From an uncultured Clostridia bacterium (GTDB lineage Bacteria > Bacillota > Clostridia > Christensenellales > Aristaeellaceae), in the NCBI GenBank assembly GCA_934663625.1, contig CAKUKP010000061.1, forward strand, positions 1-18,992: a DNA stretch of 18,992 nucleotides, written 5' to 3'. Shown here piece after piece: positions 6,886-14,079 of this stretch. Position 1 is the stretch's first letter; each line of letters starts with the position of its first letter. A program made the translations under genes and the position numbers. The notes beneath the pieces were generated by a model. It saw nothing but the letters and a program-made list of their open reading frames with translations, did no database searches and was not told the origin of the DNA.

Positions 6886-8319
6886 TCAGAGACACAAAAC
6901 ACGGGAGATCAGTGGAGCGGGACCGGTCACGATGCCGTTACTGTCGATATATGCGCCGGTATCGTCCGTGAGATTCACGCGCCAGCCTCGTATTGTATCG
7001 CTTTTGACATCGGCAAACTGTGGTTCGATGATCCAATGTCCGGCATTTTCGGCGGAAAGATCCATCAATCCCCACAGACCGCCGCTACAGAGCCAGATCG
7101 TTTCATCCGCGCCGTTTCTACGAAAAGAAAGATGGTAGTGTTCAATCGGATAATCAAAACACGCTTCACCAGTTTCACCGTTGATGATAGCGACTATGCC
7201 GTCCTGATCGCCCAGTATCATCCATTTGTCCAAAAACAGATCCATATAACCCATGTTTCCCACGGAATAGGTGTTTTCATTCACAAAGTTACCCTGACGG
7301 TCGATCAGACGCACATCTTCTCCAATTGTGATGGGCACAATGGGGGTCGAAGGTACCGCCCAGAAAGAAATATTCGGATGAGCGGACAGAGGTGAAAAAT
7401 TCTGCACGATGTTGTCTATGCACTGCCCCTGATCGTCAATCAGCATCCATCCGCCATCCTTCTGAACAAACGCAGATCCATAACAAAAACCGTATGCCTG
7501 ATCGTATTCCGCGGGAATCACTGGTTCACATTGATCGTCCACAAACCACGCCTTTTTACTGTTAAACAGGCAATAAGGATAGGATGTGCCGAAAAAACAG
7601 GTATATTCCTCCGCTGTTTTCTCGACGCGGCTTCCATCGGGATGAATGATTCCGTAATAGTACCGCTTTGTAGTTCCATCTTCCTCACTGCGTACATAAA
7701 ATACTCTGCCATTGTTGATTTGTGTAAGGTTTACGCTTCCATACAGCAGGTTCCCCTGCATATCATAGATATTATTGCATCGTGCTTTACCGTCATACAT
7801 AATGATCCAACCGTCCTGAATCTGGCTGACACTGCCGGGCAGCGTCAGAAGCAGATTCATCTCATCATCGTAAATCTCACTAACTTCATCGCGTCTAATA
7901 CAATAGAAGCCGGATTCTAAGCCACACCAGTTTCCGGCATCCTCCAGCAATATCTCGCCGGTTCCAATATCCATAATGCAGCAGTTTCTTTCATCCTCAT
8001 ATCGAATACTTACGATATCCGGCTCCTTTATCGTATCAATGAACCACGCATCACACGGATGCACAACCGTACCATCCGATCGAATGATTCCCGACCATCT
8101 ATCCTGATGCACTACGGTAAAACGCTTACCGTCGAACGGCTCTATGGAATCGTATTCCGCATCGAGTATGATTTCACCATCCGAATTGATCAGCCCGCAT
8201 TTCCCATCCTCTACAAAAACCGCTACGCCGCCCTGATCGGGATAGACCGTCCTTTCCGCAGCAGCGCACGAAAACATCAGGGCAAGCAAAAGCATGAATA
8301 ACGGAATACATCTCTTCAT
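6886..8319 (-). CDS. Secreted WG-repeat protein
   Basis: The 477-residue protein has a signal peptide (MKRCIPLFMLLLALMFSC, cleavage likely after AAA near residue 21). The rest is made of WG (beta-repeat) motifs, each pairing an aromatic/Gly turn with an [IL][IM]xxxG strand: CGLINSDGEIILDAEYDSI (41-59), WSGIIRSDGTVV (75-86), YYGIIHPDGS, AWFVDDQCEPVIPAEYD, GWMLIDDQGQCI, VRLIDRQGNFV and GLWGLMDLS near 415. WG-repeat proteins are common outside the clostridial membrane; their molecular role is generally unknown. AAGGAG at 8328-8333 supports the ATG at 8319; a longer frame to 8457 would bury the signal peptide. The gene is less GC-rich than its neighbours (sampled 60-base rows hold 24 and 31 G+C, against 46 in one row of the AddB gene), and a repeat copy lies on each side, hinting at separate origin. 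Confidence 0.88.
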   Translation of the reverse strand: MKRCIPLFMLLLALMFSCAAAERTVYPDQGGVAVFVEDGKCGLINSDGEIILDAEYDSIEPFDGKRFTVVHQDRWSGIIRSDGTVVHPCDAWFIDTIKEPDIVSIRYEDERNCCIMDIGTGEILLEDAGNWCGLESGFYCIRRDEVSEIYDDEMNLLLTLPGSVSQIQDGWIIMYDGKARCNNIYDMQGNLLYGSVNLTQINNGRVFYVRSEEDGTTKRYYYGIIHPDGSRVEKTAEEYTCFFGTSYPYCLFNSKKAWFVDDQCEPVIPAEYDQAYGFCYGSAFVQKDGGWMLIDDQGQCIDNIVQNFSPLSAHPNISFWAVPSTPIVPITIGEDVRLIDRQGNFVNENTYSVGNMGYMDLFLDKWMILGDQDGIVAIINGETGEACFDYPIEHYHLSFRRNGADETIWLCSGGLWGLMDLSAENAGHWIIEPQFADVKSDTIRGWRVNLTDDTGAYIDSNGIVTGPAPLISRVLCL

Positions 8320-8502
8320 CGCCAAATCTCCTTGCACATTCAGTATACGGAACCGATTTACCTCAAAACTAAAACAGCTATAATCCATTCTATCTATCTG
8401 ACGCGCAACTGCGAACGCCGGTTCCAAATATTGCAGCCTGATCGAATTACACCGCATATTTCAGGGGTTTCAATGCATGGCAAGCCGATCATCCAAAACC
8501 CC

Positions 8503-8555
8503 TGGCTTCCTCTGTGAGGGAGCTGGCGGCAGCAAGGCTGCCGACTGAGGGAGAG
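8503..8555 (+). repeat. Interspersed double-hairpin repeat, copy 2
   Basis: TGGCTTCCTC-TGT-GAGGGAGC is the first hairpin, with one T:G pair. The middle hairpin is CGGCAGC-AAG-GCTGCCG, and the element ends CTGAGGGAGAG. The middle stem differs completely from copy 1 but still pairs. It lies between the AddB-like gene and the WG-repeat gene, in the same orientation as copy 1. Confidence 0.85.
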
Positions 8556-8574
8556 AGCGCATTCTATTAATACA

Positions 8575-8596
8575 AGCGGGCGCAATTGCGTCCGCT
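8575..8596 (-). terminator. Possible terminator downstream of the AddB-like gene
   Basis: A near-palindrome beginning 3 bases after the stop codon pairs AGCGG with CCGCT and CGCAA with TTGCG around one mismatch. On the minus strand it is followed by the T-containing TTGTATTAAT. The T-tract is poor, so termination is only possible. Confidence 0.35.
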
Positions 8597-8598
8597 CG

Positions 8599-11500
8599 CT
8601 ATGCTTCATCCTCCAACGCGATCTTTTCAAATACCTCCGCCCACTTCATGCTCGGCATGCGCCGCACCTTTTTGGCGTCCGACCGCGAATCGAACAGGCA
8701 GGAATCGCGTTCATCACAGTATGTACATGGGTTCATCGTGCCGAAAAGCACAGGGCTTACCTGCGATTCGCCGGATCGAATCCGCTGAATTTCCTCGCTC
8801 GCCCGTTTCTGGGCGTGCCGCACCAGCCGCTTAAAATCCAGTTCATCCGCGCAGAGCTCGTTTGCGTAGAGCCGCCCGTCCTTGCTAAACCGCGCCTGAA
8901 ACACGTGCGCCGGTTCGGGCGTTTGCGCCTGCATCAGTTCCTCGTCCCGCGGCAGCACGCCCTGCATGCGCAGATCGTGATTTCGCTCGGCTTCCACCGT
9001 GTCCGCGTCGGTGCTCTGCGTATTCACAATACCCTCGGACAGCGGAAAATAATACATGCCCGCGCTGCGCGTGTTCCATCTGCACATCGCCGCGCCCAGA
9101 TACACCGGCAGCTGCAGCTGCAATCCGTGGTACATCGCCGCCAGATCGATCTTCTTTCCGCCCAGCTTGAAATCCACGATGCGCACCGCGCCGCCGTCCG
9201 TCCATCGGTCGGCGCGATCGATCCTGCCCTCCAGCGCAACATCGCCCGCGCGCAGTCCGTTTTTGTCCTCTCTGCCGAAATCCTGTTCGGTAAATTCGGC
9301 GCGGAACCTGCTGCCCCGCATCTGCTCCGCCAGCACGCGCGCGCTCCTGCGCGCGATGGCGCACATCGATCTTCCCTCCGCGCGCGCCGCGGCGCTGTCC
9401 TCCATCGGGCTGCCCGCGCGCATATCGCGCACCATGCGATCGGCGATTTCGCCCATGCGCGCATCCGCTTCCGAAGCCGGCATTTCATTTAACTGCTCGC
9501 CGTACCGGCGCAAAAATTCCGAAATCGCCGCGTGCAGAAACGTGCCTACCTGCTGGCGGTTCATTTCAAACGGCTGCACGCGATCGGGGCGCAATCCATA
9601 CTTGATAAAATGGGAAAACGGGCATTTCGCAAAGCCCTCCAATCGGGTCACGCTGATCTGCTGAATCCGCCCGTACAGCGCCCGCGCCGCCCGCGCGCCG
9701 ATGGGCGCATATTCATCCTGCGCGCCCAGCATCCGCGCAAGCTTGCCGCGCAGATCGGGCATGCGCTCCGCCATGCGGCGCAGCGTTCCCGCCGCCGTCA
9801 ATTCCGTTTCGTTCGGCGCTTCACCGTCCCGCGCGCGGCTCACCGCCCCCGCCAGCAGGCTTTCCGCCGCCGCAGGCGCGCACAGCATCCGCCGGAGCGC
9901 GGCTTCATCCTGCCGAACGCCGCCATCGATCGCCGCATCGGGGAAAATCGCGCGGAATTCAGAAAAGATCGCGTCCGGCCGCTGCGCCGCGCCGTCCGTC
10001 CCGCTCAACGGGCAGGACAGAACCACGTAATCCGTCGCCATGCCCAGCGCGGATTTCACATAGAACCTGCGCATCAGCGCCGCTTCGCGCGGGTCAGGCC
10101 CCAGATACGCCTGCGTGCGCGCCGCCACGCGCCGCTGCAATCCGCCGTTGATCAATCCATCGTCCGCCGCGCCGCCGCGATCCGCAAGCCCCATCAGAAA
10201 TACGCATTTGGCGCTCTGCATCAGCATCCGTCCCGCGCTCTGCGCAAATACCGCGTCCCCGCTCTGCGGCAGCGGCTTGATCGCCGCCGCCTCCAGCGCC
10301 TCGGTCAGCGTCTGCGCAAGCTCCGAAATCGCCATGCGCGCGCCGCCCATCAGATCGCTCAATTGATCCATCGCGCCGATGATGCCGTTCCACGCCTGCG
10401 AAAGCTCGCCCGCGGCTTCATACATGCCGCGATCGGTCAGATCGCGCTGCAAATCCTGGCTGCGCTCGTAGGCGCGCACGCATTCCAGATATTCAAACGC
10501 CGCGGCAAGCTGCCCGCGCAGATCCTGCGCCCGGGCAAGCCGCGCCTTCAGCTGCAATACCGGTTCGGCGATCCGACGGCGGATTTCCTCCATCGCTTCG
10601 ATTTCGGCGTTGTCGCCGCGCGTAAACGGCCGCGTCCAGCGCGCGCGGTCAATTCCCCGCCGCACGGCGTAATTGCACAGTCGATCCACCTCGTCGGGGT
10701 TCGCGTCCACATAGCCCGTTCGCAGAAGCGTAAATACGTCCTCCGTGCGCCAGCCGCCATCGCAGATGCGCAGCGCGGCGATCAGGCATTCCGCGGTCGC
10801 CGTGCGCGAAACCGCGCGGCTGCTGCCCAGAAACAGCGGCACATCGTACAGGCGAAACGCCTCGATCAGCGTCTGCCGGTAGCTTTCCAGATCGGCAACG
10901 ATCAGCTGCATATCGCTCCAGCGCATGCCGCGCATCGCCAGCCGCCGCGCCGTCGCCGCCGCCTGCATACATTCCTGCCGCACATCCTGCGCCATCAGCG
11001 CGCGCACATGCCGCGGCGCGCCGTGAAAGGCGCGCTTGCGCACGGCGTAAATTTCATCCGTCAGTGCGCTCACATCCGCCGGCCGCGCATCCGGCGCGTT
11101 TACGCGCACGCGCGTGCCGCCGCATTGCGCAAATATCCTGCCAAGCGCCTGTTCCGCACCCTGATAGCACAGATAATCCCGCGCTTCGGCGTCATTCTTC
11201 AGCGGAAAGAAAAGCTGCGCGTCCGCGCGCGCAGCGATGCGCCCCACCAGCTGAATCAGCGTATGCGGCATCATATCAAATCCATAAAAGAAAAAGCGCG
11301 CCCCTTCGATAAACGCGGCGCTCTCCGCGCGCGCGGCGGCGGCGATCAATTCGGTATCGCCGTCCTGATATCGATCCTGCATCCGCGCGTTCACCGCATC
11401 CATCACGGCGGCGAGATCAAGCAGCCTGAGCCGGTCCGCGCCCGTTTCTTCTTCGGCGCAGGCGCGCAGATCATCGCTCGTCACCAGTCCCTGCGCCAGC

Positions 11501-11874
11501 GTTTCCAGCTGCTTTGCGCATCGTTCGGCAAAGCCGCGCCTGCGGCGCGCGTTTTTATAGATCGTCAATTGATCCTGTACATCGCGCAGCGCGGCGCGCA
11601 CCAGCATCACCCGCCCGCGATCATCCACGCGCACCCCGCCGGGCGCACCCGCCGCCTGAAAGATCAACCCGCACAGGCGCGCGGGCGACATCACGCGCAA
11701 ACGGAAGGAACCGCGCAGATGCATTTCGCGAATCAGCGTACGCTCCGTCAAGAGCGTCAGCTGGCGCGGCACGATGATGAATAAATCCGCATCGCACTGC
11801 GCCATCGCTTCGCCCACGCGCGCGATCAGCTCCGCGCTCAGGCAGCGATTTTCGCCGGTGTACACCTTCAGCAT
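8599..11874 (-). CDS. addB: AddB-like PD-(D/E)XK nuclease subunit with Fe-S cluster motif
   Basis: AddB works with AddA in double-strand-break end resection and Chi-regulated recombination in Firmicutes. The protein is 1091 residues, close to the family norm of about 1150. The C-terminal nuclease has His 781 (GTFLHAAISEF), EGRIDRAD at 882-889, the catalytic VDFKLG (Asp 901, Lys 903) and QLQLPVY near 920. Cys 751 (AKCPFSHFIKYG) and Cys 1050, 1053 and 1059 form the split four-Cys 4Fe-4S staple specific to AddB/AdnB-type nucleases. The N-terminal P-loop that AddB normally carries (GxxGxGKT-like) is replaced by YTGENRCLSAE, so ATP binding is doubtful. The start at 11874 has GGAG five bases upstream; the longer frame to 11958 only translates an interspersed repeat. 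No addA lies beside it in the window. Confidence 0.88.
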   Translation of the reverse strand: MLKVYTGENRCLSAELIARVGEAMAQCDADLFIIVPRQLTLLTERTLIREMHLRGSFRLRVMSPARLCGLIFQAAGAPGGVRVDDRGRVMLVRAALRDVQDQLTIYKNARRRRGFAERCAKQLETLAQGLVTSDDLRACAEEETGADRLRLLDLAAVMDAVNARMQDRYQDGDTELIAAAARAESAAFIEGARFFFYGFDMMPHTLIQLVGRIAARADAQLFFPLKNDAEARDYLCYQGAEQALGRIFAQCGGTRVRVNAPDARPADVSALTDEIYAVRKRAFHGAPRHVRALMAQDVRQECMQAAATARRLAMRGMRWSDMQLIVADLESYRQTLIEAFRLYDVPLFLGSSRAVSRTATAECLIAALRICDGGWRTEDVFTLLRTGYVDANPDEVDRLCNYAVRRGIDRARWTRPFTRGDNAEIEAMEEIRRRIAEPVLQLKARLARAQDLRGQLAAAFEYLECVRAYERSQDLQRDLTDRGMYEAAGELSQAWNGIIGAMDQLSDLMGGARMAISELAQTLTEALEAAAIKPLPQSGDAVFAQSAGRMLMQSAKCVFLMGLADRGGAADDGLINGGLQRRVAARTQAYLGPDPREAALMRRFYVKSALGMATDYVVLSCPLSGTDGAAQRPDAIFSEFRAIFPDAAIDGGVRQDEAALRRMLCAPAAAESLLAGAVSRARDGEAPNETELTAAGTLRRMAERMPDLRGKLARMLGAQDEYAPIGARAARALYGRIQQISVTRLEGFAKCPFSHFIKYGLRPDRVQPFEMNRQQVGTFLHAAISEFLRRYGEQLNEMPASEADARMGEIADRMVRDMRAGSPMEDSAAARAEGRSMCAIARRSARVLAEQMRGSRFRAEFTEQDFGREDKNGLRAGDVALEGRIDRADRWTDGGAVRIVDFKLGGKKIDLAAMYHGLQLQLPVYLGAAMCRWNTRSAGMYYFPLSEGIVNTQSTDADTVEAERNHDLRMQGVLPRDEELMQAQTPEPAHVFQARFSKDGRLYANELCADELDFKRLVRHAQKRASEEIQRIRSGESQVSPVLFGTMNPCTYCDERDSCLFDSRSDAKKVRRMPSMKWAEVFEKIALEDEA

Positions 11875-11924
11875 CTGCACTCCCCCCGTAAAACCACCAG
11901 TCAATCTCAATCGTTCGTAACCCA

Positions 11925-11979
11925 TGCCTCCCTCTGATGAGGGAGGTGTCAGCGGCATCTGCCGCTGACGGAGGGAGAG
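11925..11979 (+). repeat. Interspersed double-hairpin repeat, copy 3
   Basis: TGCCTCCCTC-TGAT-GAGGGAGG is the first hairpin. The middle stem is GTCAGCGGC-ATCT-GCCGCTGAC, the longest of the set, and the element ends GGAGGGAGAG. Flanks CGTAACCC before and AACCCCCGTC after are shared with copy 4. It lies between the COG2426-type gene and the AddB-like gene, both on the opposite strand, and may affect read-through between them. Confidence 0.85.
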
Positions 11980-11996
11980 AACCCCCGTCGCTTACC

Positions 11997-12590
11997 TCAC
12001 TTAAAGAACGGCAATGCGATCACGCCGCGCGCCGCCATCATCATCAGCGCGCACGCCGTCATATTGCCCAGCACGATGGCGATCGCCGCCTTGCCGCGCG
12101 GCATTTCAAACAGCGTCGCAATCGCGCTGCCCGTCCAAACGCCCGTGCCGGGAAGCGGCACCGCCACGAATATGTACAGCCCCAGCAGATCCAGAAATCC
12201 ATCCGAAACCTTGCCGCGAAGCTTCGCGCGAATGCCCTTGCCCTTTTCCTGCTGCATCTGTTCCTGCTTGCGGCGGCTGCGGTTTTCCACCCATGCGGCG
12301 AATTTCCGCACCGGCTTGATCGGCAGGCGATAGAACCAGTCCAGCACCGGCCGCAGCAGCAGCAAAATCAGCGGCATCGGTATCGTAGAAAAGGTAAGCG
12401 CCAGCAAAAACGCGATGCCCACGGGCATATTCATGCCCACCATGATCGTAATGGCGTATCTGCCCTCAAACGCGGGCACCATGCTCAAAAGACAGGTGAT
12501 GATCACCTTGGATACATTTTCCGCCCATACAAAACTTCCCGCGGCGCTCTCCATCAGAAGGCACGCGCGTGCAATTGCCTGATTCAGCAT
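11997..12590 (-). CDS. COG2426-type small multidrug-export-like membrane protein
   Basis: This 197-residue integral membrane protein has hydrophobic segments near 25-42, 50-85, 138-160 and 170-190, interrupted by a basic/Gln-rich cytoplasmic loop (about 100-125, RSRRKQEQMQQEKGKG). SMVPAFEGRYAI and VPLPGTGVWTGSAIA are landmarks of the family annotated as putative small multidrug export proteins (PF06695). That name rests on weak evidence and a transport substrate cannot be deduced; the re-entrant PGTGxWxG loop recalls DedA/SNARE-associated membrane proteins. The start at 12590 is chosen because GGAGG (12597-12601) is 6 bases upstream; the in-frame ATG at 12596 directly abuts that site. It may be co-transcribed with the AddB-like gene about 120 bases downstream, though a repeat lies between them. 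Confidence 0.85.
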   Translation of the reverse strand: MLNQAIARACLLMESAAGSFVWAENVSKVIITCLLSMVPAFEGRYAITIMVGMNMPVGIAFLLALTFSTIPMPLILLLLRPVLDWFYRLPIKPVRKFAAWVENRSRRKQEQMQQEKGKGIRAKLRGKVSDGFLDLLGLYIFVAVPLPGTGVWTGSAIATLFEMPRGKAAIAIVLGNMTACALMMMAARGVIALPFFK

Positions 12591-12690
12591 GTTCATCCTC
12601 CACCCATTTTATCATTATGATCTTACCACACATTTCCGTGCATTTCAACCGCCGCGGCGCATTGTTCGGTTCGATGTCATGCGCCGTTGC

Positions 12691-12719
12691 TTGAAATGTC
12701 ATATTTGCACTGATACAAT
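12691..12719 (+). promoter_or_regulatory. Promoter of the HAD-thymidylate kinase operon
   Basis: TTGAAA (12691-12696) and TACAAT (12714-12719) are separated by an ideal 17 bases. Transcription starting near 12726 excludes the in-frame GTG at 12720 as a start and supports ATG 12768. The leader contains a small ATATAT...ATATAT hairpin. Confidence 0.7.
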
Positions 12720-12767
12720 GTGAAGTGGAGATATATTCCTACTATATATTATGAGGTATTGCGCGCT

Positions 12768-14042
12768 ATGAGATACAATACGCTGCTGTTCGATCTGGAC
12801 GGAACGATTAATGATAACGGCGAGGGCATCACGAAATGCGTCGCCTACGCGCTTGAAAAAATGGGCAGATGCGTGCCGGAGCAGGCGATACTGGAACGCT
12901 TCGTAGGCCCTCCGCTGATCGCCGCATTCGAAATGTACGCCGGCATGACCGAGGAAGATGCGATCCGCGCCACGAACCTCTACCGCGAACGCTATACCCC
13001 CATCGGCTGGCAGGAAAACCGCGTGTACGAAGGCGTCGCGCCGCTGCTGCGCGCGCTGAAGCGGCGGGGCGCGTACATCGCCATCGCCAGCGGCAAGCCG
13101 GAAATCTTCGTTCGCCAAATCGCCGAACACTTCGGCTTTGATCGTTATTTCGATGCGCTGGTGGGCATCACCATGGAAAGCAAAACCGCCGATAAATGCG
13201 CGCTGATTCAGCGCGCGCTGCCCGATGCATATGATCCCGATACCACGGTAATGATCGGCGACCGGCTCTTCGATATCGAAGCCGGACGCAAAATGGGGCT
13301 GCACACCATCGGCGCGGGCTATGGCTTCGGCACGCGCGAGGAACTGGAAAACGCGGGCGCGGAGCACATCGCCATGACGGTTTCGGAGCTTACCGATATG
13401 CTCATTGAACCCACTGAGCGCGAACGCGGCCGGTTCATCACCTACGAAGGTGCGGATGGCTGCGGCAAAAGCACGCAAATGCGCCTGTCGGCGGAATATC
13501 TGCGCGCGCGCGGCTATGACGTCGTACCCACGCGCGAACCGGGCGGCTCCCCCATCGCCGAACGCATCCGAAATGTGGTGCTGGGCATCGAAAACAAAGG
13601 CATGACCGATGAATGCGAAGCGCTGCTTTTCGCCGCCGCGCGCGTGGAACATGTGCGCAGTGTGATCCTGCCTGCAATTTCCGAAGGAAAAATTGTACTT
13701 TGCGATCGATTTTTGGACTCCAGCATCGCATATCAGGCGCGCGGGCGTGAACTCGGCGACGACTTTATACGTCAAATAAATAGATTCGCAATGGAAGCCG
13801 TTCCGGATCGCACGCTTTTGTTCGTGGGCGATCAGGCGGAAATATCCCAGCGCCTGCGCCGCAATACGCAGGAGCTGGATCGAATCGAAATCGAAAAGGA
13901 AGCGTTTGTAAACCGCGTGTACGCGGGCTTTGATGATATTCAGGCCGCCGAACCGCAGCGCGTCCACCGCATCGAATCTACGCGTTCGATCGAAGAAATC
14001 TTCGCAGATGTGCGCGCGGAACTGGATGACGTATTATGCTGA
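12768..14042 (+). CDS. tmk: HAD-superfamily phosphatase fused to thymidylate kinase
   Basis: One uninterrupted frame of 424 residues encodes two enzymes. Residues 1-212 are a HAD hydrolase of the phosphoglycolate-phosphatase/PpaX type: FDLDGT with Asp 9 and Asp 11, Ser 108 in IASGKP, Lys near 139-143, and GDRLFDIEAG with Asp 165 and Asp 169. Residues 221-424 are a full-length dTMP kinase, which makes dTDP from dTMP and ATP: P-loop EGADGCGKST (227-236), the REPGGSPIAE dTMP-binding block (256-265), CDRFLDSSIAYQ (312-323), and a C-terminal RIESTRSIEEI. The ATG at 12768 has GAGG at 12753-12756, rather far away. The phosphatase substrate is unknown; a nucleotide-related role is guessed from the fusion. 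It is the first gene of an operon with the peptidoglycan-binding protein, 37 bases downstream. Confidence 0.92.
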   Translation: MRYNTLLFDLDGTINDNGEGITKCVAYALEKMGRCVPEQAILERFVGPPLIAAFEMYAGMTEEDAIRATNLYRERYTPIGWQENRVYEGVAPLLRALKRRGAYIAIASGKPEIFVRQIAEHFGFDRYFDALVGITMESKTADKCALIQRALPDAYDPDTTVMIGDRLFDIEAGRKMGLHTIGAGYGFGTREELENAGAEHIAMTVSELTDMLIEPTERERGRFITYEGADGCGKSTQMRLSAEYLRARGYDVVPTREPGGSPIAERIRNVVLGIENKGMTDECEALLFAAARVEHVRSVILPAISEGKIVLCDRFLDSSIAYQARGRELGDDFIRQINRFAMEAVPDRTLLFVGDQAEISQRLRRNTQELDRIEIEKEAFVNRVYAGFDDIQAAEPQRVHRIESTRSIEEIFADVRAELDDVLC

Positions 14043-14079
14043 ACGACGTATTATCCTATTAAAATAAGGAGTGAATCAT

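Noticed and set aside
8342..8370. Promoter for the WG-repeat gene
   Set aside because: A TATACT lies at 8342-8347 on the minus strand, but no -35 sits at a proper distance, so I could not support it.
9532..11784. Long plus-strand open frame of about 750 codons
   Set aside because: It is antisense to the AddB-like gene, very rich in Arg, His and Ala with no domain, and arises because GC-rich codons leave few stops on the opposite strand.
11875..11958. N-terminal extension of the AddB-like protein beginning MPLTPPSSEGG
   Set aside because: It is a translation of interspersed repeat copy 3; the Shine-Dalgarno and family-like N-terminus support ATG 11874.
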